The notes below the pieces were generated by a model, which was not told where the DNA came from, ran no database searches, and saw only the letters and a program-made list of their open reading frames with translations. From Kineosporiaceae bacterium (GTDB taxonomy: Bacteria > Actinomycetota > Actinomycetes > Actinomycetales > Kineosporiaceae), in contig JADJPO010000006.1 in assembly GCA_016713225.1 (NCBI GenBank), forward strand, positions 202,023 to 266,022: a stretch of DNA of 64,000 bases, written 5' to 3'. Positions 44,321 to 52,556 of the stretch are shown piece by piece. A program made the translations under genes and the position numbers. Position 1 is the first letter of the stretch, and every line of letters starts with the position of its first letter.

Positions 44321-44620
44321 ATGCCTGCTGCACACCCACCGGAGTTCCGTCGTCGGGCGGTCGAGTTGGCCCGCCTCGGGGACAAACCGATCGCGGCGAT
44401 CGCCAAGGACCTCGGGATCAGTGAGTCCTGCCTGCGGAACTGGATGGCCAAGGACGATGTCGAGGCCGGCCGCACGGAGGGCCTGAGCAGCCCGGAGCGG
44501 GCCGAGCTGGTCCGGTTACGCCGCGAGAACCGGGTCCAGGCCATGGAGATCGAGATCCTCAAACGCGCCAGTGCCTACTTCGCGCGGGAGAACATCCTGC
44601 CCAAGAGCGACCCAAAATGA
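44321..44620 (+). CDS. IS3-family orfA, copy 2
   Basis: The 99-residue helix-turn-helix and leucine-zipper protein differs from copy 1 by only three residues or so by eye. It ends in the ATGA overlap that starts orfB, the usual site of programmed frameshifting in IS3 elements. Confidence 0.92.
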   Translation: MPAAHPPEFRRRAVELARLGDKPIAAIAKDLGISESCLRNWMAKDDVEAGRTEGLSSPERAELVRLRRENRVQAMEIEILKRASAYFARENILPKSDPK

Positions 44621-45508
44621 CGTACCGGCTGGTCCGTGAACTCGCCGATGACAGCGACCTGGAGGTCGATGTCGCGGTGGCCTGCCGGGTGCTCGAGGTC
44701 TCCAGGTCGGGCTACTACGCTTGGCGCGACCGGCCCGATTCGGCTCGTGCGGTCGCCGACGCCGAGCTGGTCCAGACCATCACCGCGGTCCACGAGGGCT
44801 CCCGTGGCACCTACGGGTCCCCGCGGGTGCACGCCGAACTCCGGCTCGGCCTGGATCACCGGTGCGGCCGCAAACGGGTGGCACGGTTGATGCGCGCGAA
44901 CGGTCTGGTCGGGGTCGGCGGGAACGCAAGACGCGCGACGCCCGACACCGCCACCCACGACGACCTGGTGCAGCGCCGGTTCGTCGCCGACGCCCCGGAC
45001 CGGTTGTGGTGCACCATGTCCCGAACACCCACGGGTGAGGAAGGTGTACTGCTGCGCGGTGCTGGACGTGTACTCCCGCGCCGTCGTCGGCTGGTCGATC
45101 GCCGATCACATGCGCTCGGACCTGGTCGTGGACGCCCTGGAGATGGCCCGCTGGCGGCGCCGCCCCGAACCCGGCACCATCGTGCACTCCGACCGCGGAA
45201 GCCAATACACCAGTTGGGTTTTCGGGCACCGACTCCGTGCCGCGGGGCTACTCGGATCCATGGGACGGGTCGCCTCGAGCGTGGACAACGGCATGATCGA
45301 ATCCTTCTGGTCGACCATGCAACGCGAACTGCTCGACCGACGCACCTGGACCACCCGGGACGACCTGGCCACCGCGATCTTCGAATGGATCGAAGCCTTC
45401 TACAACCCCGTCCGCCGCCACTCCGCCCTGGACTACCTATCCCCAGCCGAGTACGAGACCCGATACTGGACCACACTGACCCCACAGGCCACCGACCCGG
45501 CAGCCTGA
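44617..45508 (+). pseudogene. IS3-family orfB, copy 2, frameshifted
   Basis: The first part reads MTYRLVRELADDSDLEV as far as DRLWCTMS. Compared with copy 1, four or so bases are missing between 45015 and 45045, which shifts the frame; it resumes at KVYCCAVLDVYSRAVVGW and runs to the end with TIVHSDRGSQYTS, GMIESFWSTMQRE (catalytic Glu) and FYNPVRRHSALDYLSP. All DDE residues exist, but across two frames. Confidence 0.88.
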
Positions 45509-45548
45509 ACCCCACACCGAACGTGTCCGGGAAACCGGGTCAAGCTCC

Positions 45549-46439
45549 GTTGGGCTTGCAGGGGCCAGAGTTCTTAGGACAGTTGGCCTGTTAGCGGTGG
45601 TAGCCGACGGCGGAGGAGGTGGTCCAGTTCTTCGCTCTGTGGGCCTGGTGGGAGTGGGAGGGCCGGCCTGGGTGAAGGTGATCTGCCGGTCGGTGGCCCA
45701 TTTCAGCAGGTGGTGGTTGATGAACTCGCTGCCGTTGTCGGAGTGGATGCCCAGCAGGGCGAACGGGAACCGGACCTGCAGTCGGGTCAGGGCCGCTAGA
45801 CGGTCCGTTCGCCTTTGGAGGCGATGCTGATCGCCTGGCCAGCCCGGCGACGCGGGGCGTCCAGGGTGTGTGGAAGGCGCCGTTGGCGTCGCCGCCTGGC
45901 CGACCAGGTCGATCTCCGAACCCCGGTGCCGTGTCGTCCCATTCGTGCCAGGTCTTCAACGGGATCGAGGACTTCAACAGGCTGCCCGGTCGGTCAGGCG
46001 GCCCTTGGCGGCGACCAGGCCGACCCGGTGGGTCTTCAGGCGCCGGTCGATGGTGGCCGCCGACATCGCCAACAGGGCATCATCACGGCCGGGTCCTGGG
46101 GCAGTTCACCTGGGCCAGCAGGGCCGGGACCAGGCCGCCAACGCCGGTTGCAGCCGTTTACCGGTCGGGCCGCCCAGCACCGCCCAACACGTCGCCAACG
46201 CCGTGATCGCCGCGTCGTCGAGGGCAGACCGGTGCCCGGGCCGCCCGCCGCTGACCGACCGCCCGGTCGCTGCCACCATCGGCCACGGCCGCCCGGATCA
46301 TCTTGCGGGCGTGGTCACGATGCCACCCGTTGACCGCCACCAGACGATCAGGATGGCCGACTTCTGCCCTTGCGGCCTTCGGCCACGCCGCCACCTGCGA
46401 GGCCAACACCGCCCTGCGCTGCACCATGGTCAACCCCAT
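45549..46439 (-). pseudogene. DDE transposase N-terminal and central fragments
   Basis: The minus-strand start MGLTMVQRRAVLASQVAAW at 46439, followed by LVAVNGWHRDHARKMI, is a transposase N-terminal helical region. Further on, LGIHSDNGSEFINHH shows the second catalytic Asp with DNGSEF. Multiple frameshifts separate the blocks, so it is decayed even apart from the IS3 insertion. Confidence 0.7.
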
Positions 46440-46515
46440 CGAGCGAGCCTGACCCACGCGGGCATCCACCGATGAGTCAACGACCCCACCCACGCGGGCA
46501 TTCGACGTGAGTCAA

Positions 46516-47124
46516 CTCGATGCGGTGCTGGCCGCTTGGCGGGAGTTGTACGGTGAGGGCCACGCCGACGTGCTGATCACCCGGGACGTGCGGGCGCGGG
46601 TGCTGTCGGAGATGGGTCGCCATGGTGAGGCGCTGGCCGAGTTCGATGCGGTGCTGGCCGCTTGGCGGGAGTTGTACGGTGAGGGCCACGCCTACGTGCT
46701 GACCATCCGTCACGACCGGGCGCGGGTGCTGTCGGAGATGGGTCGCCATGGTGAGGCCCTTGCCGAGTTCGACGCAGTGCTGAACTCCCGACGGAACCTG
46801 CTGGGCTCCACCCACCCCGACGTGCTGACCACCCGTCTCGAGCGGGTGCGGGTGCTGTCGGAGATGGGTCGCCACGGTGAGGTGCTGGCCGAGCTCGATG
46901 CGGTGCTGGCCGCTCGGCAGGAACTGCACGGTGAGGGCCACGCCGACGTGCTGACCACCCGTCACGAGCGGGCGAAGACGTTGCAGGAGATGGGTCGCCA
47001 TGGTGAGGCGCTGGCCGAGCTCGACGCAGTGCTGAACTTCCGACGGAACCTGCTGGGCTCCACCCACCCCGACACGGTCAAGACCAACGAGTCAGTTACT
47101 GATCTTCGCAGTTCGCTCCAATGA
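46516..47124 (+). pseudogene. STAND NTPase part 3: C-terminal TPR array
   Basis: The reading continues exactly where the gene was broken, DAVLAAWRELYGEG, and gives four more 42-residue TPRs (block RARVLSEMGRHGEALAEFDAV), ending with HPDTVKTNESVTDLRSSLQ. The repeats are very alike at the DNA level, which points to recent amplification or gene conversion and a fast-changing sensor surface. Confidence 0.8.
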
Positions 47125-47454
47125 CGGCTGCAAACATGTTGCTGTTCGCGGTGGTCGACCATGATCGCTACAAGTTTCGCTGTCGCGGACCTGTCGCCTG
47201 GTCTGTTGCTGCGTCGCGTGCTTGGCGGCCCATGAGTATTGGGGTGACTCACCGGATCGAGATCCCGTGCTCGCTCAGGCCCGTCGTACACCACTCTGCT
47301 GGACTCCACTGTGGCTCGCTATCTCGGCCTGGTCGATGATGCGTTCGCCGCGGCGGCCAGCGGAGGATTGCTCTTCAGCGCTGGCGTGAGCATTCCTACG
47401 ATCGCAAGTCCGACCTGACCGCCACACCCGCTCCACACTCATCGGAGGTTTCGG
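47125..47454. other. Gene-poor stretch in island B
   Basis: About 330 bp. A short frame (SYTTLLDSTVARYLGLVDDAF) looks protein-like but is not recognised and may be a fragment. No promoter or repeat seen. Confidence 0.35.
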
Positions 47455-47574
47455 CATCGACGTCCAGCCGTCACCGACAGAGCCCGACCGTCCACAGCCA
47501 TCCGTGGTCCAATCGTGGTCCGTGCTCGCCTCGGATCGGCATCACTGCAGGTCAACGCCCGTTCGGGTGAGTGC
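47455..47574 (+). repeat. Conserved island right-end module, copy 2
   Basis: Contains GTCCAGCCGTCACCGAC, CGAGCCCGACCG, two TGGTCC boxes 12 bp apart, GGCATCACTGCAGGTCAACG and GTGAGTGC directly before the att core, as in the other copies. Confidence 0.7.
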
Positions 47575-47633
47575 CTTGAAAACCGCTAGCGCGTAATCAT
47601 CCGTGCTCGGGGGTTCGAATCCCTCGCCCTCCG
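47575..47633 (+). repeat. Attachment-site core, copy 3 (tRNA-Ser 3' part)
   Basis: Same segment as the tRNA 3' part with one change in the variable arm (TAATC for TAACC). It separates islands B and C. Confidence 0.85.
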
Positions 47634-48000
47634 CTGACTAAAGATCATGCCTTTGACGTGCAGTTATGCGGCGTTCAAGATCAACTAAGAAAATCTTGAA
47701 CGTATGGGCGCGATAGCGGTGTGCGAAACCGCTGGTCACGGCCCCCATGTGGCCGGTAGGCACGTCGGCAGGGGGTGATCGAGATGCGTTCGTGCTGGTC
47801 AGCGGCCTCGACGGCTCACAGTGGCACCGATCATGGAAGGTGACTGATCGGGCATGGACCTCGGGTGAGTGGTCGTGCCAGTGGCCTATTCGTGGTCTGG
47901 GCGAGAGTGTCTGTGAATACCCAGCGGGGTATCTGGTGCGAGGCGGACTGGCGCAGCGAGCCTGGCTGCGCTCGGCGCAGGGCTCTCGCTTGCGCTCATG
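47634..48000 (+). repeat. Conserved island left-end module, copy 3
   Basis: The hairpin at 47674-47700 reads TTCAAGAT...ATCTTGAA, a variant in which both arms changed together so pairing is kept. A purine ribosome box and the ATG at 47784 again open MRSCWS. The GGGGTATC box follows. Confidence 0.65.
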
Positions 48001-48109
48001 GCGCTGCCCTCGTTCGGCCTGATGGCGGCGCTGGATGCCGAAGCCACAGGTGTTGCGCGGTGGTCATCCTTCTCATCGCCGCGCTCGACGCCGTGGCCGC
48101 ACCGAGGCT

Positions 48110-48336
48110 GGACGACAGAGGTCGACATCGTCATCGACCTCGGCGCCGGGCGCCTCATCGCCGCAGAGGCCAAGGTCACCTCGGCACCCACCGCCAAGGA
48201 TGCCCGCCACCTCGCCTGGCTGCGCGAGGAACTCGTCGAGTCCTTCGTCCGCGGGATCGTCTTCCACACCGGCAGGCAGCCTTTCGAGCTCGATACGAGG
48301 ATCTGGCCCCTGCCCATCGCCACGCTGTGGGCCTGA
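48110..48336 (+). pseudogene. DUF4143-type ATPase C-terminal fragment
   Basis: TEVDIVIDLGAGRLIAAEAK is the nuclease-like strand pair seen at the end of DUF4143 ATPases, followed by HLAWLREEL and GIVFHTG. The N-terminal ATPase is missing; upstream sequence is left-end module. Probably the tail of a gene lost by deletion. Confidence 0.65.
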
Positions 48337-48689
48337 CTCGACCACAGCGCGAGGACGACACCGCCCCTCCTCTCGCCAGGGGCGGCAGCGGCGTCCGGCC
48401 GTCAACGACCCTCGCCGGCTGGCGACAGTCGTCCGTGGTCCAATCGTGGTCTGTGCTCGCCAAGGACCGGGACTTGACCGTGGCTGTCGTGGCGGAGGGC
48501 TTCGAGCCGGCTGAACCACATCGGCGGTATGGCTCGGGCCAGGCGTCGAGCTCTGTCAGCCCGCCGGACGGGTTGACGGCGGTGCAGCGATAGTTGGGCG
48601 ACCGTGTCACTCGCGGTTCGACTGCCTTTACGCTGCGATCTTCCCGGTAAGCGCGTTTTGGTCGAAACGTCGGATCGTGGGGAGCGCCG
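48337..48689. other. Gene-poor stretch with right-end-like boxes
   Basis: About 350 bp. Near 48428-48465 are TGGTCC and TGGTCT boxes followed by GTGCTCGCC, as in the right-end modules, but no tRNA segment follows. It may be a relic of a lost att site. Confidence 0.4.
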
Positions 48690-48941
48690 ATGTCAGTCCA
48701 GATCTCACGCCGCCGCCGCGTCGTCGTCGGCGCTCTCACCGCAGCGGTCATGGTCGCTGGCCTGCTGGTCGCTCTTCGGGTGATCCGCGACGAGTCGGTT
48801 GTGCAGGATGAATGCCCGGCGGCCCTGCTCCTGGACTGCCAGCGGCAGGCCGTGGAGCTTCGGCGGTTCGCCTACAAGGACCTGGTCGAACAGACCAGAG
48901 CGGCGACGCCACGGCCAGTCGTGAACTCAAGCCATGACTAA
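48690..48941 (+). CDS. Small membrane protein
   Basis: The 83-residue protein opens with an Arg-rich segment (SRRRRVVVG), then one hydrophobic helix (ALTAAVMVAGLLVALRV) and a short outer part with two Cys (DECPAALLLDCQRQ). GGGGAG lies 6 nt upstream. The 3' end overlaps the first iteron of the next gene. Function unknown. Confidence 0.55.
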   Translation: MSVQISRRRRVVVGALTAAVMVAGLLVALRVIRDESVVQDECPAALLLDCQRQAVELRRFAYKDLVEQTRAATPRPVVNSSHD

Positions 48942-48997
48942 TCGTGAACTCAAAGTATGGCCAATCGTGAACTCAGGGCATGTCCATTCGTGAACTC
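48919..48997 (+). promoter_or_regulatory. Four 23-bp iterons upstream of DUF4143 ATPase
   Basis: TCGTGAACTC occurs at 48919, 48942, 48965 and 48988, exactly 23 bp apart, with related 13-bp spacers. The last lies 18 bp before the GTG/ATG start. Regular spacing of about two helical turns suggests cooperative protein binding, perhaps autorepression. Confidence 0.75.
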
Positions 48998-49015
48998 GTG
49001 TAGTCTGCGGCCGTG

Positions 49016-50278
49016 ATGCACCTCGAAGGTCTCGTGGATCGGCGTCTGGCGTCGGTAGCGCTCGAGCGGCTCCTGGAGGACCCCGTCGTGCTGATCGAGG
49101 GTCCGCGCACCGTAGGCAAGTCCACGTTGCTGCGACAGATGGCCGCAGTGCACGGTGCCACCCTTCTGGATCTGGATGTCCCGGCGGTGCGCGACGCGGT
49201 GGCCGCTGATCCGAGCACGTTCGTCTCGGGCGGTGAGCCCGTCTTTGTCGACGAGTACCAGAAGGCTCCGATCGTGCTGGACGCGATCAAGGCTGAGTTG
49301 AACCTCTCCAGTCGGCCCGGTCGGTTCGCTCTGACCGGGTCTACCCGCCATGACGCGCTGCCTCCCGCTGCCCAAGCATTGACCGGACGGTTGGCCCGGC
49401 TGACGGCCTTCCCGTTGTCCCAGGGCGAGATCGCTGGTCGTCACGAGCGTTTGGTGGAGGGGGTATTCCTCGATGCGGCAGCCGTTGTGGCCTCGCAGCC
49501 GGCCTCGGCCACGACGCGTGAGGAGTATTTGCTGCGCATCACCGCGGGTGGGTTTCCGATGGCGCTTGCCCACGGCAGCACGGCCGCTCGTAACCGCTGG
49601 TTCGACAGCTACGTCGACCTGACCCTCGAACGCGATGTGCGTGAGTTGAGTCGCATTCGCCAGGGGGCGCTGCTTCCGGCGTTGCTCGCTCGGTTGGCAG
49701 GCCAGACCGCTCAGGTCCTCAACGTCGAAGCGGCAGCTCGCGACCTGGGCATGGATCGGGTGACGGCTGAGAGCTATACCCGTTTGCTGGAGGCGGTGTT
49801 CCTGGTTCATCGGCTTCCGGCGTGGGGTAAGACGCTCTCGTCCCGAGCGATCGGCAGGCCGAAGATCCACGTCCTTGACTCCGGAGTGGCCGCGCGACTT
49901 CTGCGACTAACCCCCGAAAAGCTCGGCCGCAAAGACCCGACGGCCTTGACCGAACTCGGTCACCTTCTGGAGAGCTTCGTTGTGGCCGAGCTGCTCAAGC
50001 AGGCCTCGTGGCTGGACGGCGTCAGCGCACTGGGACACTGGCGCACCAAAGAGGGTGACGAGGTCGACCTGGTCCTCGAGCGTGATGACGGTGCGCTCGT
50101 CGCCGTTGAGGTCAAGGCCGGCGGACGAGTTCCTGGGGGCGACTTCAAGCCGCTACGCAAGCTGCGCAACGCTGCCGGCGACGCCTTCCTCGCCGGAATC
50201 GTGTTCTACCTGGGGATGCGCTCCTACACCTACGAGGATCGACTCCACGTACTGCCCGTCGACCGTCTCTGGTCGTGA
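49016..50278 (+). CDS. ATPase with DUF4143 domain
   Basis: The protein has about 420 residues (a GTG one codon earlier is possible). GPRTVGKST is Walker A, PVFVDEYQ Walker B and FALTGST sensor 1. The DUF4143 part has LERDVRELSRI, and the C-terminus EVDLVLERDDGALVAVEVKAG looks like a PD-(D/E)xK nuclease core with Asp, Glu and Lys retained. These proteins are common in mobile regions, and some are thought to act as toxins or in DNA conflict. Expression is probably controlled by the four iterons. Confidence 0.8.
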   Translation: MHLEGLVDRRLASVALERLLEDPVVLIEGPRTVGKSTLLRQMAAVHGATLLDLDVPAVRDAVAADPSTFVSGGEPVFVDEYQKAPIVLDAIKAELNLSSRPGRFALTGSTRHDALPPAAQALTGRLARLTAFPLSQGEIAGRHERLVEGVFLDAAAVVASQPASATTREEYLLRITAGGFPMALAHGSTAARNRWFDSYVDLTLERDVRELSRIRQGALLPALLARLAGQTAQVLNVEAAARDLGMDRVTAESYTRLLEAVFLVHRLPAWGKTLSSRAIGRPKIHVLDSGVAARLLRLTPEKLGRKDPTALTELGHLLESFVVAELLKQASWLDGVSALGHWRTKEGDEVDLVLERDDGALVAVEVKAGGRVPGGDFKPLRKLRNAAGDAFLAGIVFYLGMRSYTYEDRLHVLPVDRLWS

Positions 50279-50529
50279 AGCAACTCCGGTCGGCCGCGAA
50301 CGCGATCACTCGTCATGCGCCCCGGCTGGAAGGCGAGCTCCAGCGCCGATTGCTCCCCACGAGGACAAGTGGACTTCCTCGGAGAGGCCAGTGGACCTTG
50401 GATGAGAGTCGCTCATGTCCAATCAGCGTCAGCCGTTGCCGATGGCGGCCAACCAACCGCGGGGAATCTACGGGGAGGTACCGTCTGCCTGCGGCGTCGC
50501 TGCAGGCCAGGGCCGGATTCGTGGGCATG
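50279..50529. other. Gene-free stretch before diverged att site
   Basis: About 250 bp with no gene; the end (CTGCAGG about 30 bp before the tRNA-like segment) resembles the right-end modules. Confidence 0.35.
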
Positions 50530-50588
50530 CTTGCAAACCGTGGGCGGTACCCAATGCTGCCCCGGGGGTTCGAATCCCTTGCCCTCCG
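50530..50588 (+). repeat. Diverged tRNA-Ser-like 3' fragment (possible fifth att site)
   Basis: CTTGCAAACCG, a GC-rich variable-arm-like part, then GGGGGTTCGAATCCC and the acceptor half GCCCTCCG, followed by CTGACC as after the other copies. It keeps the T arm and 3' acceptor of the tRNA-Ser but differs in the anticodon loop and variable arm. It may derive from another Ser tRNA or be a decayed att site. Confidence 0.6.
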
Positions 50589-50639
50589 CTGACCTGCGAG
50601 AACGTGGCCTGACCTGCGACGATGCACCCTTAGTGAGAA

Positions 50640-50890
50640 TCATGACCCGAGGGTCCGTGGTCCGGCTGACATCGGCCGAATCCGGTCTCCACCGGCTCAC
50701 CGGGCACCCGCGGACACCGACGTACGATGCGAGAACTGTTGCGGCGCTGACCAAGTGCTGGGCGGTGCTGAACGCCCCGGCGGGCAAACGGCTGGCGCCG
50801 ATGCTGGCCGAGCTGGTCCCGCTGCTACGCCGGCACGGGGAGCTCGACCTCGACGACGCCGAACTGGCGTGTGCCTGGACGCCCGGCACA
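50640..50890 (+). pseudogene. Integrase-type transposase fragment
   Basis: TVAALTKCWAVLNAPAGKRL, then MLAELVPLLRRHGELDLDD, matches the helical N-terminal region of the same transposase family as the IS at 43876-46515. Only about 70 codons remain. Confidence 0.6.
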
Positions 50891-50899
50891 CAGCCGGAT

Positions 50900-50934
50900 C
50901 AGCAGGGCGCGGCCGCGTCGGCCGCGCCCTGCTG
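50900..50934 (-). terminator. Hairpin terminator after DUF6326 gene
   Basis: CAGCAGGGCGCGGCC and its exact complement form a 15-bp stem with a 5-nt loop, about 50 bp beyond the stop of the minus-strand gene at 50986. Confidence 0.75.
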
Positions 50935-50985
50935 GCGATGGCTGGAACCGGTCGGCGTGCCGGGGCGGGCGGTGGGGCGTCGAGG

Positions 50986-51459
50986 TCAGTGGTTCGGGCC
51001 CGCAGGCTGCGGGTCCATGCTCTTGGGCCAGGTCCAGGCGTATCCGACGACGGCTAGCAGCAGCAAGACCTCCACGGCACTGCCGAGCAGGTAGTAGTAG
51101 TGGGACTCCCCAACGGCCCCGCCCCCGATGGTGAGGACGTAGGCGACCGCGAGGACCAGGTTGGTCCATCGGGCGGCCCGGGCCGGTAGGGCAAGGCTGA
51201 GGAACACCATGAGGCTGGCGACGGTGATGTAGGTCGTGATGCCCAGCAGGAAGCCCTGACCGATCGAGAAGACCGACATGTGGCCAGCTTCCAGGTCGGC
51301 GCGCACGTCCGCGCGGTAGAGGCTGAACAGATCGACATAGGCGAACACGAACATCATCGCCGTCCACAATGCGGCGATCTTCACGCGCACGTTCACCGAG
51401 GCAGGATCGAGTGTCGTCGTGGTGGTTGTGGTCATCGGCTGCTCGGTGAGGGCGGACAT
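50986..51459 (-). CDS. DUF6326-type four-helix membrane protein
   Basis: The 157-residue protein has a Thr-rich start and four hydrophobic helices. The first helix, WTAMMFVFAYVDLFSLYR, and GVGESHYYYLLG-like text between helices three and four are typical of the DUF6326 family of small bacterial membrane proteins. It is divergent from a TetR regulator, with operator-like repeats between them, so it is probably repressed by that regulator. Function unknown; a transport or stress role is a guess. Confidence 0.75.
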   Translation of the reverse strand: MSALTEQPMTTTTTTTLDPASVNVRVKIAALWTAMMFVFAYVDLFSLYRADVRADLEAGHMSVFSIGQGFLLGITTYITVASLMVFLSLALPARAARWTNLVLAVAYVLTIGGGAVGESHYYYLLGSAVEVLLLLAVVGYAWTWPKSMDPQPAGPNH

Positions 51460-51482
51460 GGCCAGTCCCTTCGCTCGGTCGG

Positions 51483-51525
51483 CTTACTAAGTACCCCTCG
51501 CTTGCCACGGTAGGCTTACTTAGTA
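51483..51525. promoter_or_regulatory. Operator-like repeats between DUF6326 and tetR genes
   Basis: CTTACTAAGTA at 51483 and CTTACTTAGTAG at 51514 are each nearly palindromic (TACTAAGTA core) and lie 31 bp apart, between the two divergent starts. This is the expected position for TetR dimers to repress both promoters. Confidence 0.7.
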
Positions 51526-51536
51526 GACTTGTCAAG

Positions 51537-52223
51537 GTGCCAGCACACCACGCGACCCCCTCCCGCCAACCCCTGACCAAGGACAGCGTCATCAGCGCCG
51601 CGATCGATCTTGCCGATCGAGACGGTCTGGACGCCTTGACCATGCGCCGCCTCGGTGCCCGACTCGGCGTGCAGGCGATGTCGCTGTACAAGCACGTGTC
51701 CAACAAGGACCAGATCCTCGACGAGATCGTCGAGCACGTCTTCGGCGTGATCGAACTCCCCGACGTCGAGGCCAGTTGGCAGCAGGCCATGCGATGGCGG
51801 GCACACTCCGCCCGGCGGGTCCTGTGCCGGCATTCCTGGGCCATCGGCCTGCTGGAGAGCCGTGGCGCGACGGGACCCGCATCAATGCGGTACGTGGACT
51901 CGATCCTCGGCTGTCTGCGAGCGGCCGGATTCACTCTGCAGGACTCGGCCCACGCCTTCTGGATCCTCGACAGTTTCGTATACGGCCACGTACTTCAAGA
52001 AACCCGCATGTCGGTCTCACAGCACGAGGAATCGCCCGGGGCCGCCAGGCTCCCCGCAGAGCGGGCCGGCTTCACCGACTACCCCCACCTGGCTGCGCTG
52101 GCCGCGCCAGCGATCAGTGCGCAGTTCAGCTTCGATCAAGAGTTCGACATAGGACTCGACCTCATCATCCACGGTCTGGAACGCATCGCGGCACCGTCAC
52201 GAGCCCGCCCCGCGTCGCCCTGA
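51537..52223 (+). CDS. TetR/AcrR-family transcriptional regulator
   Basis: The 228-residue protein has the N-terminal helix-turn-helix SVISAAIDLADRDGLDALTM, RRLGARLGVQAMSLYKHVSN, and a C-terminal ligand-binding part resembling TetR_C (WRAHSARRVLCRHSW, ILDSFVYGHVLQE). The GTG start has only a weak AAGG close by and may be translated leaderless. It faces the DUF6326 gene across 77 bp with operator-like repeats, so autorepression and control of that gene are likely. The inducer is unknown. Confidence 0.85.
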   Translation: MPAHHATPSRQPLTKDSVISAAIDLADRDGLDALTMRRLGARLGVQAMSLYKHVSNKDQILDEIVEHVFGVIELPDVEASWQQAMRWRAHSARRVLCRHSWAIGLLESRGATGPASMRYVDSILGCLRAAGFTLQDSAHAFWILDSFVYGHVLQETRMSVSQHEESPGAARLPAERAGFTDYPHLAALAAPAISAQFSFDQEFDIGLDLIIHGLERIAAPSRARPASP

Positions 52224-52556
52224 CCTTTCACAAGGCATCACGCCTCGAGGCGGGGCCGATCGGGGCACCGTCGCGGCCGACCGCATCCGTCCAGCATCGC
52301 CAGCACCAGCCGCTACCAGCCACCGCGTCGACATGTTCGGGCCAGCGGCCTCGACCAGCGGAGCGATGGTCAGTGTGGCGGTGGGCTCGCCGTCTCGCCC
52401 GTACTTGGCCTCGGTGCGCGTGCGACCGCGGTGAACGTCGTGTGCAGCAGACCCTCGCGCGGGGTGACGGTTGCGGCGGCCCACAGGTAGGGCAGCACCA
52501 CGGGCGAGCGCCAACGCCGACGTCCACACAGCGGCGCCGCCAGTCTGCTGACGAGG
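52224..52556. other. Gene-poor stretch between tetR and kinase gene
   Basis: About 330 bp. Minus-strand frames are open but none is recognised. Possibly a decayed gene. Confidence 0.35.

Larger units (their letters stand above)
44253..45548 (+). mobile_element. IS3-family element, copy 2
   Basis: The element runs from GGAGCTTGACCCGG to the matching inverted end (26-bp near-perfect terminal repeats). It contains orfA and a frameshifted orfB. It is nested inside the IS of 43876-46515, so it arrived later. Sister of the broken copy at 15734-17824. Confidence 0.9.
43876..46515. mobile_element. IS element with ~60-bp terminal inverted repeats, inserted in STAND gene
   Basis: The ends are long imperfect inverted repeats: TGACTCACGTC, ATGCCCGC, GTCGTTGACTCATCGG and TGGATGCCCGCG recur in order at both termini. 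An 8-bp target duplication TCGATGCG flanks it (43868-43875 and 46516-46523). It carries a minus-strand DDE integrase-type transposase that is itself interrupted by an IS3 element (44253-45548). Confidence 0.8.

Noticed and set aside
48919..48997. CRISPR array
   Set aside because: Only four units of a 10-bp word with similar, not unique, spacers of 13 bp; no cas genes. It fits iterons. No other CRISPR-like array was seen in the window.
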